The notes under the pieces are model-generated. The model saw nothing but the letters and a program-made list of their open reading frames with translations. It searched no databases and was not told where the DNA came from. Shown piece by piece: positions 43,344-56,069 of a DNA stretch of 64,000 nt. Both the position numbers and the translations under genes were made by a program. The stretch's first letter is position 1, and every line of letters starts with the position of its first letter. The stretch is from Panicum virgatum (Eukaryota; Streptophyta; Magnoliopsida; Poales; Poaceae): NCBI RefSeq assembly GCF_016808335.1, contig NC_053141.1, forward strand, positions 19,723,756 to 19,787,755, in the 5' to 3' direction.

Positions 43344-46056
43344 TGTTGGCGCCTACTAGCGTCACCACCGGAAAACAACGATGACACATGCAGACGCTAA
43401 TTGGGGTGGCAGGTATTTCATGAACCACAAATAAATCCGCAAGCGCACGGAATACCGCGGTAGCATTTTACCCGGGAGTATACCGGGGTGTCATTTATAT
43501 TTCCGCAGGGAAGGCGGTGAGTGAAGAGATATAGACTAGTTGATGAACTTTATCTATATTGGATATTCTCTTGCATAAATAGGGGTAAGATATATAACAT
43601 GGTAGGAGGTAGTATCACAAACAAACAACTACCCTCAAGGCAAAATAAAAGAAAAGACGATGCTAAAGGCTGGGAGCAAGCTAGAAGTTAGAGCTCGAGT
43701 CAACTATGCTAGTCTGGCTATATCTATGCTACCTTATGGTTACATCGTTAGAGATTAAACTACACAACAGGGAGACCGCTATCGAAGCAACGAGAGGAGC
43801 CCGTACACCTCGGCGGATTTATGTACCTCCTACCCCCATAACAAACGTGGAGGATTAATAGGGCTCGAATAGGGCTGTCACCACCTGCCGGCCATCTCTA
43901 CAAACCGTGGGTATAGTTGACATCCAGCAACACTTAGCTAATCTAGACACCATGTCTACACTAGTAAGCGATACTCTAGTATCCCGCGCGGAGCCCCCAC
44001 CCTCCGGATGGACAGACATCATACTAGAGCAAACATACGAATACTGGAGCAGTTGATAGAGTTCTAAGGCTGATATGTTAACCATCGTAAGCACATGGCG
44101 ATCATGCAATGCAAGCATCGTATGATAACGCAACCAGATCAAGAAGCATATATCCGATAACTCAGAACATACTTCGAGCAGATATTGGTAATCATAGTCT
44201 AATTCTATTACAAACGACCAAATATTACAAGAGATAACTAGAGATGAACCCATACCAGAAGTCCCAAGCAACTCCGGCGACTCGATGACTACTAAACTCC
44301 TCCTAAACTCCACTAAGCCTATAGACTACACAAGATGAACTTGAGAAGAGAGGTGAGTGTGTGTGTGTGTGTGTTTGTGTGTGAGTAATAGGTGCCGATA
44401 TAAACCAGCACAAGGATGGCCCGATTTCACGACAGTAGGTTCAAGAACAAGGATAACTTTGCTGCGAACAGCGAGTAAATAGCTTTATACCTGCCAAGGT
44501 TGGATGCGATCAAGGGAGAGAGACACCGAAACCTTGAGGACTTTGACTCAATCTCCGAACGATCGCAGAACCACAATCCGAGACTAATCCACACAAAACG
44601 GCGTAGCCGAACTGGCAATCGTTGAGCACGAAGTAGGGGACCTCAGAGAGATCTTTCTCACAAGTCCGAGAAGAACTCACAAGAACAAAGGTGTAAGACA
44701 TTCATCAGCAAATCAGTTGGAATACCATATCAGTTTATCAAATGATCAAAAGTTCTTTTCTGAATACACATAGGGAATATTTATACTAGGAACAACCCTC
44801 CTAGATAGGTATGAACTGAAGTCTCCACGTTGGAAGATGGAAGGCCAACAGGTGAAGCATTCACGAGATCATCTTCAATTCTCGCGTGTCTCCTGGGCTT
44901 CTGCATAGTCTTCAGTAAAATGACTATTTCTCCCTACTCGGAAGTCGAAACAATAAGCCGTTTGTTGGGTGTGAAACTAGACTTGATAAGCTTTCCAAGC
45001 ATGTGTGGCATGCACCATGAAACGTTGTATAATGGTACAGTCTTGCACGGGAAATTGAGCAAGATAAATCCTCGGGCAGACTCTTGACATTCTGAGCAGT
45101 CTTCAATGATTCGATCATAAATCCTGATTGGGAAGTCAAAATGACGTGAAACTTGTTGGGTTGGAAAGTAGACTTCATAAGATTTCCAACGGGTAACCAT
45201 GGGCCTTCAGATCTTTCGGGAAACAAGAGTTATGGGTGTTTCTTTTGGTGGTCCGAACTGGCTGGTCCGATCTGGCTGTCCGAACTAGTTCGGACTGGTC
45301 CGAACTGGTTGATGTGAATTGGTTGCCTGATTGCTTGATGTTCCAATCTTCTTTATGTACATTCTTGTAGAATCAAAGTAGAACATTTAGGCAGTATAAC
45401 ATCCTCAAATATATTGAAGTTAGTTTCAGATAGGAGTGAGTTCACCTCTTTTTGGAGTAGTTTTGCACGGCTTCGTGTAATTGGTCCATCATAAACATGT
45501 TTATGTGTAACTTGAGTAGCCTCTGGGGCATGTCCTCATCAGTGTGTGTTCATTCTCTATCCCCTCCCCTTGTATTTATAGCAGGGAGCCACGGGTTTCT
45601 GCAGCTCATCCTCGGCAAACCGACGTAGGGGACCAATGAGACGACGCCACATAGAAACCTGAAGGCGGTGGGGCCCATGGGTTGGTCGGCCGACCAGGGT
45701 GGTCGCCCGATGGCCCATGGCCACCAACTGCCCCCAGCTTCGGCTGGTGGGTTGTCCTGGGCCTCCCCTTGTCTGAACATTGAGGTAGAGCCTATTTTGA
45801 GTAGAATTGCTGTGGTTCTTGGGCTACATTTGGTCCGTCTGAGTCTGAATCAGTGCTCTGATAATTTTTATGATTTTATGTCGGGCCAAAGTGTGCTTGC
45901 AACCTGCATTTTAGCTCAAAAACACATCTTGTATTTTCTAGAAGGTGAAGTGTGGTTTAGGGACTTATTTGGATAAAGACGCGTGTAAGAAATGCAAACT
46001 CTCATGATTTTCTGATCAAGTTGACACCTGGAAATGGTTGTCAGTGAGCGTCAACA
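43344..46056 (-). repeat. Athila-like 3' LTR carrying an insertion
   Basis: Follows the right LTR at high identity on both sides of a 1.16-kb insertion at 44382-45541. Without it the LTR is about 1.55 kb, equal to the partner. A GT microsatellite (44354-44381) lies at the insertion point. TGTCATTTATATTTCC occurs near the left end. Confidence 0.9.
44382..45541. mobile_element. Solo LTR inserted in a GT microsatellite
   Basis: TGAGTAATAGGTGCC to CATGTCCTCATCA, 1160 bp, absent from the partner LTR at 57085-57120. The flanks GTGTG (44377-44381 and 45542-45546) match, but they lie in a GT repeat and so carry less weight. Contains a cluster of GGTCCGAACTGG words (45245-45310). No ORF of note. Confidence 0.78.
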
Positions 46057-46173
46057 AGATCCCCCAAGCTGTCCTTTGCTCCTCCTGAGCAAAGTAGGAC
46101 AAATCAGGTTGTTGATCAGAAAATCACTTTGACTCATACCTACCTTTCATGTTATAGTCTGAAGCAGAGGTGT

Positions 46174-47649
46174 TGTAAGGATCACCGGGGTGTCCAACCC
46201 TAGAGGGGGAGGGGGTGAATAGGGTCGCTAATTCGCTTTCTAACCTAGGGCTCAATCTACTTGCATAAGATAAACCTAACACGTCTTACACATGCTAGTT
46301 ATGACTAAGGTTTATCGATGCTACTCTCTACTTACCCCAAAAGACTTGCAACCTATAGCCAATCCTAATCAAACTAACTAGGAAAGTAAAGGCACGCAAG
46401 ATAGAGTAAATGTGGAAACGTAATACAGTAAGTAAAGAGGTAAGGGAGAGAATATACAAACTCCAGTGAAGACACCAAGACACACGATTTAACGTGGTTC
46501 GGTTAGGACACAAAGTCCCTCCCTATGTCCACAGCCACTTGTCCACTAAGAACAAGTGTGTTGCCGAGTCTCTTCGCTTGATCACCGTCTTGCGTTCGCC
46601 ACCAAGGCTTCCAGCAAGCAAAGGCTAAGTGACGCCAAGTCACCAAGACACGACCACCGCCACCGTCTCTCTCGAAGTGTCACCAACGGCACCGTCTTCA
46701 CTATCGGAGCTTCTCACCAAGAGGGGTCTCCTTCCCCGCACAAAGTGTCATTGCCTCTCCACACCAAGTCGGAGGGTCACACGATGAGTACACGGTTGCT
46801 TGCCGCGGTAAGACTTTGCTCAAGGTTGATCTCGCAAGATCAAGTCCTCCCAAGCACTAAGCTTTTCAAGCTCACACTTGCACTAAGCTATTCTAAGCTT
46901 GAATGTGGCACTAAGCTCAATATGGTGGATGGAGTTGATGTTGATCTTCAATAGAACTTCCAGAGTCTCCAACCTCTCCAATGACCTGGCCTTGGGGGTA
47001 TATATAGCCACATACCCCAAAAGAGCCATTGGAGGGAAGCTGATAGAAAAAGTATGTAACGTCTGATTAAAACGACGCTCCTCCAATAGCCATTCGTCGG
47101 TTCAATCGGTGAATGTAAACTGCCCACTGAAAAAACTATCCGTTACTTGTACGAGCAATCAACCGACTGTATCGTCGGTTTAACCGGTGAATGTAACTGT
47201 CCCCTGATTCCCGAAAAACCAGCTCTCTGGACAATTACACCGACGTTCACTTTTCGTTCATCACCTGGTTCAACCGGTGTCCCTCTGTGTCTGAGTTCAC
47301 TTCAGTCATTGCACCGACGTATGTCTTTTCTTTATCGTCGGTTTAACCGACGCAAAACCCTAGCCTCAGCTTCTGGGTCCATTGCACCGGTGAGTGCAAT
47401 TTGCTCATCATCTGATTTAACCGGTGATAGCAAATTGTCTCTGTCTTGTTTGTTTTGACTTGATTTCTTCACGGTCTCTTCAATTCTTATCCTTCGGGCC
47501 TAGCTTCGCCTTTCTTCTATTTTTCTTCACTTGAACCTAAAAGCCTAAGGATATCATCTAAACAATCGCATTAGTCCAGTGTTGTGTTGTCTATATCAAT
47601 CACCAAAACATTATATTGAAATGTGACATAAGAGGCCATTTTCCCTACA
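46174..47649 (-). repeat. Sirevirus-like 3' LTR
   Basis: Near-identical to 50975-52445, with scattered substitutions and short indels. Contains GGGGGTATATATAGCC (46992-47007), a likely TATA region, and the palindrome cluster on its right side. Confidence 0.9.
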
Positions 47650-47663
47650 ATCTCCTCCTTTTT

Positions 47664-49192
47664 GGTGATTGATGACAACACAACCAAAGCAAGCAAGATG
47701 AATTGCAAGAATATCAAATTGATACCAATTTGAAAAGTTAAAACTACTTAGCTTGCTCGGATGACATTTCAATGCTCATTTAAAAAACCACCGGCATTTG
47801 ATTAGTCCATAGGACGAAATGCTTCCGGCTTGATAGCAATTGTGAAACAATGACTTGTGGCCAATGTAAGACAATTGTGTGGTTTGAACCATATGAGCAA
47901 TGAAAATTTTTGTACCTTAGTCCATGGGATCATCAATTTGCACTTCTCCCCCATATTGACTAAGTACCTCCCCCTATCACCATGCATCCTTTTGCATTGT
48001 ATTTTCCATTCCTTCCCTTTTCTAATGGAATCATTCACTCCAAACTATTTGCTTGCTTTTAGGGTACATTTCTCTCCCTTTGTCATCAAACACCTAAAAG
48101 CTTCATAACCACTAACAGCAAGGAGCATTAGTAGCAAAAGAAATTTACTAGTGATAGAGTGTTATACCCACTAAATTTGGCATATCTCCCTTTGTTTGAA
48201 CAAGCTCCCCATTTTTCAAAGCTTGTGGCTCCTCCTATTTTGACACCAATTGTGATGCCAATTGTGACTTGTAGGGGTAGTGTTCAAAAAAAGTTGAACT
48301 CATGGAGATAGCTCTAGGTGACTACAACAAATAGCACTTGTAAAGCATATTAGTCACACAAACATAAGCTATAGAGTTAGCTCCCCCCTAAATGTGTGCA
48401 TTAGAGTTTGAATCACTTTTAAATAAATGTATGCACTTGTAATTCACATAATGGGGATTTAAATTTATAACTTATTAATCATGGCACCATAAGCAAGCAA
48501 TTGATATCAAAAGCATTTTTACCACGAATATGAGAGATATCAAATTGCAAGATATGCCATGGAAGACATATGCCATGTGAGAGAATCAATTAAGCTCATG
48601 TAGGTTGCAACAAGATATGATAAAGCATGGATAACCTAGCCATGTGAAATTTCTAGGAAGGCATATTAAATGAAAGATACCAATAGTAAAGATAAGATCA
48701 TGCAATCCTAGAGAGGCATTGAGCTACAATGATGCATGAAGGATATCAAATGAAATTGAGATCATCCTTTTACCTTGCTCATTACCTCATATGTAGGGGA
48801 GGGGAATTTGGGTCACTAATCTTTAATCCACAACTTGGCTTTAATTTAACTTTGCATGATGCATCCCTACTCATGCATCCCAAACCTTGCCAAGCCTCCA
48901 AATTCCCCGTAGTGCTTGTTTGGTGCCTAAGTTTTAGGGATCCAAACCTTTTGAGAGCCATCTGTGGTATGAATAATATCCTTGGGTACCCAAATAGGCC
49001 GGTTCCATCCATATGTTCTCCACCCCATGACATGAGCCACCACCTTGCCATTCTTCTTCTTTTCAAGTATGTAGTAGTTGCTCTTTTGCTTGTTCTTGTG
49101 GGTGGGCTTGGTCTACATGTATGAAGCCTTCAAGTATGGAGATGTGTTTTTCTTGATCTCCTTAGCCTTCTTGTGTCCCTTCTTACTCTTGT
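47664..49192 (-). other. Post-gag interior of the Sirevirus-like element
   Basis: No pol motifs on either strand. On - at 49066-48782 a stretch around VAHVM/GWRTYGWNRPIW-like words suggests the remains of a linker after gag. The rest is AT-rich and non-coding. Confidence 0.5.
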
Positions 49193-50872
49193 TCAAGTTC
49201 TTGGGCTTGCCATTTTCTTTGCCCTTTGCTTCGTCCTCTTTCTCCTTGCATTGGTAGGACTTGTGGCCTTTTTGCAACACTTGAAGCAAGTCACGGTTTC
49301 TCCCTTCTCAAGCTTCTTCACGCCCGCGGAGGTGTTATCTTGAGAAGGTTGGACTTGCCCTTGTGTGCCTTTGTCTTTGAGCCGCCTCAAATCCGCCATT
49401 AGCCTTTCTACCTCTTGTTTAAGCTCATTATTTTCCTTAGCAATGAGATCATCACATGTTTCTACAATCATATCCTCATTGCAAGGGGTTAGATCACAAG
49501 AGGTAGACGCATCTACCTTGATGATAGGTGTTGCACAAGGAATATTGCAAGGAAATGATTTATCCGATGATGATTCACTTTTAGATTCAAGACTCTCATA
49601 TTTTATTTTAAGTTCTTCATGCTCATTGTCTAACAAATTGTATTTGTTTAGCAAGTTCTCATATCTTGAGACAAATGAGGCATGAAGCTTTTCTTTAGCT
49701 TTGAGAGTTTTGATTTCCTTATTTCGTTTAATGAGATGTTCTTGTTGATTATGGAGGAGTGTCATCATCTCACTAGTTTCATCGGTTTCAACATCGGATT
49801 CATCATTTGAGGAGTCATCACTAATATAGCTATTACCTTGTGCCATAAGACACATGGGTGGTGGTGATAATCTTCGAGGGCGATGAGTGGTGGAGCTCTT
49901 GGAATCTTTGATGTTCTTGCTTTTTGAGCTTTTACCACTTTTCTTGGGCTTGTGGATGGTGGAGAGAGCTTGAACTCTTGACTTCTTTTTCTTTGCCATC
50001 TTCTCCATCTCTACCGTACTCTCTCTAATGAGAGTTCTGTACCCAAGCTCATAGAGCTCATAAACATGATTGACTATCTTGTGGTAGTGATATAGCACGA
50101 CGTTTGGGTATTCTTCATCCTTACTTGAACTTGATTCATCATCACTTTCTTCCTCATCCTCTTCTTCTTATTCACTTGAGCTTGATGAGTTTTGTCGCCT
50201 TGGTTGGTGCTTGCATGAGTGCTTGGCGGCGAGACTCTTGTGGCTTGAAGAAGAGGTGGACTCTTGCTCCTTCTTCTTTGTCATCCCCATACTATATTCA
50301 TGGGCGATGATTTGATTAATAACTTGGTTTGGTGTAAGCTTGATAAGGTCTTCCGTTTGCAAGAGTGTGTTGATGATGTCGTAGTCGGGCTTGCGAAGGC
50401 TTCGGAGAATCTTGCGGTTGATTTCTTCATCTTTAAGTTGATTGAGACCTAAGGCATTGATTTCATTGACAAGAGTATTTAATCATGAATACATGTCATG
50501 AGTATTTTTATTGAGAAGTTGCTTAAAGCTACTCAGCTCCTCGCCGAGAATATGATATTTTTGATTGGCAACATCCTTTGTGCCCTCATGATTCTCGACA
50601 ATTTGCTTCCATAGCTTATGAGCATTTTCACAAGCAAAAACACGATTAAAAACACTATCACATAAAGAGGACAATAAAATAGATTTAGCAATGGCATCAT
50701 ATTGCTTCTCGGCCTTAGTCTCATTCTTTTTGCCCAACTCGGTGACACGCCAAACATCAAGCCCCCGGGCTTGAAGATGTGCTTGCATAAACACTTTCCA
50801 TCGTGGAAAACCCATGCCATCGAAAAACGGAGCCCTATCGGTACTCATCACTTCCCCGGACATGATACTCAC
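49193..50872 (-). pseudogene. Copia-type gag of the Sirevirus-like element
   Basis: Starts near 50872 on - (MSIMSGEVMSTDRAPFFDG). It continues with YDAIAKSILLSSLCDSVFNRV and HKLWKQIVENHEG, then, after a stop near 50480, LTPNQVINQIIAHEYSMG. This is the pattern of the Ty1/copia gag domain of plants. From 50098 a Lys-rich and Ser-rich tail follows, then a long coiled coil (HASFVSRYENLLNKYNLL...). It ends with a damaged zinc knuckle CFKCCKKA near 49270. In-frame stops near 50483 and 50168 break it into three pieces. The long coiled-coil tail is unusual for a plain copia gag but usual in Sirevirus-type elements. Confidence 0.82.
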
Positions 50873-50974
50873 TCGACGGTGAAGTCGACGCGTCTCCTAC
50901 GAGCTTTCTCATAAATTTACTAATGGAATTAGCTAATCCTCGTAAGAGGTGTGAGACCAAGCTCTGATACCAAT

Positions 50975-52445
50975 TGTAAGATCACCGGGGTGTCCGACCC
51001 TAGACGGGAAGGGGTGAATAGGGGTGCTAATTCGCTTTCTAACCTAGGGCTCAATCTACTTGCATAAGATAAACCTAACACGTCCTACACATGTTAGTTA
51101 TGACTAAGGTTTATCTATGCTACTCTCTACTTACCCCAAAAGACTTGCAACCTATAGCCAATCCTAATCAAACTAACTAGGAAAGTAAAGGCACGCAAGA
51201 TAGAGTAAATGCGGAAACGTAATACGGTAAGCAAAGAGGTAAGGGAGAGAATATGCAAACTCCCGTGAAGACACCAAGACACATGATTTAACGTGGTTCG
51301 GTTTGGACACCAAGTCCCTCCCTACGTCCACGGCTACTTGTCCACCAAGAACAAGTGTGATGCCGAGTCTCTTCGCTTGATCACCGTCTTGTGTTCGCCA
51401 CCAACGCTTTCGGCAAGCAAAGGCTAAGTGATGCCAAGTCACCAAGACAAGGCCACCGCCACCGTCTCTCTCGAAGCGTCACCAACGACACCGTCTTCAC
51501 TATCGGAGCTTCCCACCAAGAGGGGTCTCCTTTCCCGCACAAAGTGTCATTCTCTCTCCACACCAAGTCGGAGGGTCACACGATGAGTACACGGTTGCTT
51601 GCCGCGGCAAGACTTTGCTCAAGGTTGATCTCGCAAGATCAAGTCCTCCCAAGCACTAAGCTTTTCAAGCTCACACTTGCACTAAGCTATTCTAAGCTTG
51701 AATGTGGCACTAAGCTCAATATGGTGGATGGAGTTGATGTTGATCTTCAATAGAACTTCCAGAGTCTCCAACCTCTCCAATTGACCCGGCCTTGGGGGTA
51801 TATATAGCCACATACCCCAAAAGAGCCATTGGAGGGAAGCTGATAGAAAAAGTATGTAACGCTGGTTAAACAGACGCTCCTCCAATAGCCATCGTCGGTT
51901 CAACCGGTGAATGTAAACTGCCCACTGAAAAAACTATCCGTTACTTGTACGGGCAATCAACCGACGTATCGTCGGTTTAACCGGTGAATGTAATTGTCCC
52001 CTGATTCCCGAAAAACCAACTCTCTGGACAATTACACCGACGTTCACTTTTCCTTCATCACCGGTTCAACCGGTGTCCCTCTATGTCTGACTTCACTTTA
52101 GTCATTGCACCGACGTATGTCTTTTCTTTATCGTCGGTTTAACCGACGCAAAACCCTAGCCTCAGCTTCTGGGTCGATTGCACCGGTGAGTGCAATTTGC
52201 TCATCATAGGTTTAACCGGTGATAGCAAATTGTCTCTGTCTTGTTTGTTTTGACTTGATTTCTTCACGGTCTCTTCAATTCTTATCCTTCGGGCCTAGCT
52301 TCGCCTTCCTATTATTTGTCATCACTTGAACCTAAAAGCCTGAGGATATCATCTAAACAATCGCATTAGTCCAAGTGTTGTGTTGGCTATTTCAATCACC
52401 AAAACATTATATTTAAATGTGGCATAAGAGGCCATTTTCCCTACA
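50975..52445 (-). repeat. Sirevirus-like 5' LTR
   Basis: Partner of 46174-47649, adjacent to the primer-binding site at 50962-50975. Same TATATATAGCC stretch (51799) and palindrome cluster. Confidence 0.9.
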
Positions 52446-52450
52446 GGTGT

Positions 52451-53639
52451 TCATCTATAAGTTTAAATGCGTTGACTCTCTTACCTTTGCATAAGTATCT
52501 TACTCCTTCATGGGGCTTCTTAGCTGGCTCCACGTCTTGGGCTGTTGAGAGTTAGAATGGTGTACAAAGTAATACTTACTTGTTCATAGATCTGCAATCC
52601 ATCTAGAGATATTTTTGAAGAAAATTTTCGAAAACATGGAAAAGTTCCCAAGATGATTCTCTTGAAGCACTCAACTTTTACTATCCTCACCAGGGCAGTA
52701 TCTGCCTTCAGTCTTTCCTACTACTACATAAAGCTTTTGTGGAGCTCAGGGTAGGATAAGAACAGGACATACTTGCATTCCATATATTGTAAAGTCAAAG
52801 AGAGGATCCAAGGAGAAACAAGTTATGCAATCTCGATCAAAACGTTCAAGTGTATGGGTGGGTGGATGGATGGATGGATATGGCTTACTCCTTAAGGCAT
52901 TGGTTCTCTCTCTTGTATCATCCCTTTTTTTTTTGAGACATGGCTACCCCTCTCTTTCTTTTTTTTTTGGTCATGCTTCTTTGGCATGCCATCTTTTCTC
53001 TTTTTGGGGCAACCATAATCTAACTTTATTTTATTTTAGGGATGTTCTACGAGAGAGATTACCAAAACATGGAGTATTTATTGATAGAGAATGGATGGAT
53101 GGCGGTGGTAATTCCTGATATAGGAATGTCGCACATGGATGGGACGTGTACATGCTTATGATCGAGAAAGCATGAAAAGCATCTCACTAGGGGCACACAA
53201 TTTGACAAAACTCAACAGAAAATCAAGTAGCATATGTGTATAGTTTTTCATGGAATAGAACATATAGCTCTTGTAGGACTTTGCTTATCACTGAGGAACT
53301 TGCCTTTCTAGCTTTTCAAAAACAAAAGACTCCAGACTTCAAGCATCACTAGAACAAATTGGTACAACTTTATTTACCATATCTGTACTCACAACAACTT
53401 AGACTTGGATCAAGAATATGTAACCCACGGAACTTTCAGGTTCATTGGCAAAGCGTTTACATAGCCAACAGACTTAAACTTAAGAGAACTTTTGTTGCCA
53501 AACTAAACACAACAGATACGGTAGACGATTTGTAAAGGATATGGTAGAGCAAAGCAAAACTCATCCTTTCAACTTTCATAAGAAGTTAAAACATTCTTAC
53601 CGCGCATAATAGAAGGGAAATAAAGCAGTAAATATTTAT
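52451..53639. other. Athila-like interior without pol
   Basis: About 1.2 kb between the Sirevirus-like insertion and the protease region. No reverse transcriptase, RNase H or integrase motif on either strand. Homopolymer T runs near 52925 and 52960. This absence supports a non-autonomous element. Confidence 0.6.
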
Positions 53640-55924
53640 TTTATTTTAAAAGTTTTTATCAAATTTTTTTCAAAAGCGAGTAAAGGATAAAGTTGACTTA
53701 GGGGAGGGGACCTCCCCCAAACTAGCTCTTGGTTTAGGGTCCGAAAAGCAGGACCTTTCTCCATACCTGATTTGGTTGAGGTCATTTCGTCCGTACCTAG
53801 AGAAGTGGTAGCGGGCGATGATGTCTTCTTCTTCTTGTGCCATGCTTTCTTGGTCTTCTTTGGTGGCGTAGATGGTGCAGATGGACGATTTGTAGTTCCT
53901 CCCATTTGTAGTTCCTCCCATACAGTGTTGGTGATGAAATCAGAGACCTTCTAATCGTCTTCTACTAGCTCTGTTGGGGGAGTGTGAATCTCCCAATATT
54001 TCCAGGCAGGCTTGGATGGGGAGTGATGAATGTCCCAATTCTCACAACCGGGTTCTGCCCATAACCCCTATTTCTCGCTATCCTCATGGATCAGGAATAA
54101 CTCCCTCTTGTTCTGGAACTTGAATTTCATAGTTTTTCCCATAATGCGGAGGCTGATCTTTCCTGTCCCAACATCTATTCTGGCGTTCGTGTCCCTCAGG
54201 AATGGCCGCCCAAGTATGTGTGGAATCTCGAGATCTCCTTCTATATCGAGGACCACGAAGTGCGCGAGTATAAAGGTGTTCTTGACCTTTACCAAGAGAT
54301 TTTCCATGACTCATTCGGGATATATCACGGTAGAGTCCTCCAGTTGTACACACAGTGGTAAGGGAAAGTGATGGATAGCTTAGTTTCTCAAATGTTACCT
54401 TGGGCATAATGTTGACACTGGCGCCAAGGTCACACAGAGCATGATCAAAGTTGCAGTCGAAGATCGAGCAACTGATCACTGGGGTTCCAGGATCCTCTCG
54501 TATTGTAGCTTCTCTGCGTAGCTGGTGAAGTGTGCTTTGCTAGGAGACTTCTCCCACATAGCATTTATGACGTTGACACTCTCTAGAGTCGATTTGGGTT
54601 GCCCCCGAATATTTCCTAATTCAGTAGCAGGAGTAGCAGCAGCCAGCCGAGCTAACTGAGTTTCAAGCCTCATGTTGAAACTTAGCTGGTTCTTGATGGC
54701 TGTGGAGAATCCGTCCATCTTGGCATGGATGGTCTCCATGGATTTGTTTGTAGCGGCCAACTTCTTCTGAAGGGACTCATTGATCTTCGCTTGGCCATAG
54801 ACAAGATCTCTCAAGATAGATTGGTTAGGATTTAAAGAATTTGAATTGTCATTACCTCCTTGATAATATGGGCGTGGTTGATTCCACCCCTGACCTCCTT
54901 GTGGACGAAATCCATTGTTATTACCATTGAGACATAGTGCTTCTTCTTCGATTTCCGGGCAGTTGTCACCCGAATGTCCAACATTCCCTCAGACCTCGCA
55001 CGTCATGCGAGTTTCCAAGGTTTGAAGTGTTTGCATTTGAGCCTTATCTTGGGAGTAATCCTCAAATTTCTTGAGGAGGAGATCAATCTTCATAGCGAGC
55101 ATATCGGTCTCCTTGAAGGAGTGCATGCCTCGCTAGCGTGGTTGGAGACGATCATCGCTCCAACCTTGGTTGGACACCATCTTCTCGATTAATGTTGTAT
55201 CTCTTTCAATGATCAGTGAGAAGAAAGCTCCACCCACAGCGGCATCCACATGATTACGGGAAGATTGAGTCAACCCGTTGTAGAAGTTATGGAGAATGAG
55301 CCAATTGTCCATTCTGTGGTGCGGACACACAAGAATGTACTCCTAAAGTCTCTCCCATGCTTCAGGAATTGACTCATTTGATGCCTGCTAAAAGTTCGAA
55401 ATCCTACCACGAAGAGCATTGGTTTTGCCCGTCGGGAAGAACTTTGCAAGGAACGTCTTGGCACATTTGTCCCAAGTGTCCACAACAGCCTTGTTAATAT
55501 AAAACCATTGTTTCGCTCTCCCCAGAAGAGAGAACGGGAACAAAAGGAGCCGAATTGCATCTTGAGATACACCCTTGATAACAAAAGTACTGCAGAGCTC
55601 CAAGAACTATTGGAGATGAGCGCTGGCATCCTTATTGGCCTTGCCACAGAAAGGGCTGGCCTGCACCATCATAATGAGACCCGTTTTGATCTTGAAATTT
55701 TCTCCTCCGGTGTTAACCTCGGGCCCGGTGGGGACCTGGTTAGCAGACGGAGTAGAGTAATCAAGGAGTGTCTTCTGGGCCATAGCTTGTGAAGCTGACG
55801 CTGATGCGATGACTAGTTCGGTTGCCGAGAGTGAGATCTGAGAAGGTACGACACGAGGACGAATTCTTCTCAAAAGTGACTCTAGATCGGAATGAAAGTT
55901 TTGCAGCAAGTCGAAACCGGTCAT
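53640..55924 (-). pseudogene. Athila-type gag-protease
   Basis: On -, from MTGFDLLQNFHSDLESLL at 55924. The gag core includes GVSQDAIRLLLFPFSLLGRA, KQWFYINKAV and FLAKFFPTGKTNALRGRIS. It is followed by VCPHHRMDNWLILHNFYNGL and a knuckle near 54985 whose second Cys codon is TGA. A coiled segment (54814-54476) precedes the retropepsin with ALCDLGASVNIMP (about 54440) and IPHILGRPFLRDTNARIDVG (about 54200). A Lys-rich linker (53905-53640) ends the readable part. Many stops. It would have made capsid and processed it; polymerase is lacking. Confidence 0.88.
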
Positions 55925-56069
55925 ACACTACCCTGTTTTCACATCAACAAAGACAGAAAACAAAACCAAGTTAGCCTGTTTAGAAAGTGAATACCAATTT
56001 CAATTTTGTTCATAACTCTATCTATATACTTCAATCTGTTCCTTCCCCGGTAACGGCGTCAAAAATGCT

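Larger units (their letters stand above)
46174..52445 (-). mobile_element. Sirevirus-like gag-only LTR element
   Basis: LTRs at 46174-47649 and 50975-52445 (1476 and 1471 bp), TGTAAG...CCCTACA in + view. A perfect target duplication GGTGT flanks it at 46169-46173 and 52446-52450. On - the 5' LTR is the right one. It is followed by a primer site ATTGGTATCAGAGC (50962-50975, initiator Met type), then gag. The interior ends with a purine tract (AAAAAGGAGGAGA, 47650-47663) before the left LTR. There is no pol, so it depended on an autonomous relative. The LTRs carry clustered CGGTTTAACCGG palindromes (47095-47425; 51890-52220), a known habit of Sireviruses. Confidence 0.92.

Noticed and set aside
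52451..53639. Possible remnant of Athila-like reverse transcriptase
   Set aside because: No catalytic or neighbouring motif on either strand; treated as non-coding interior.
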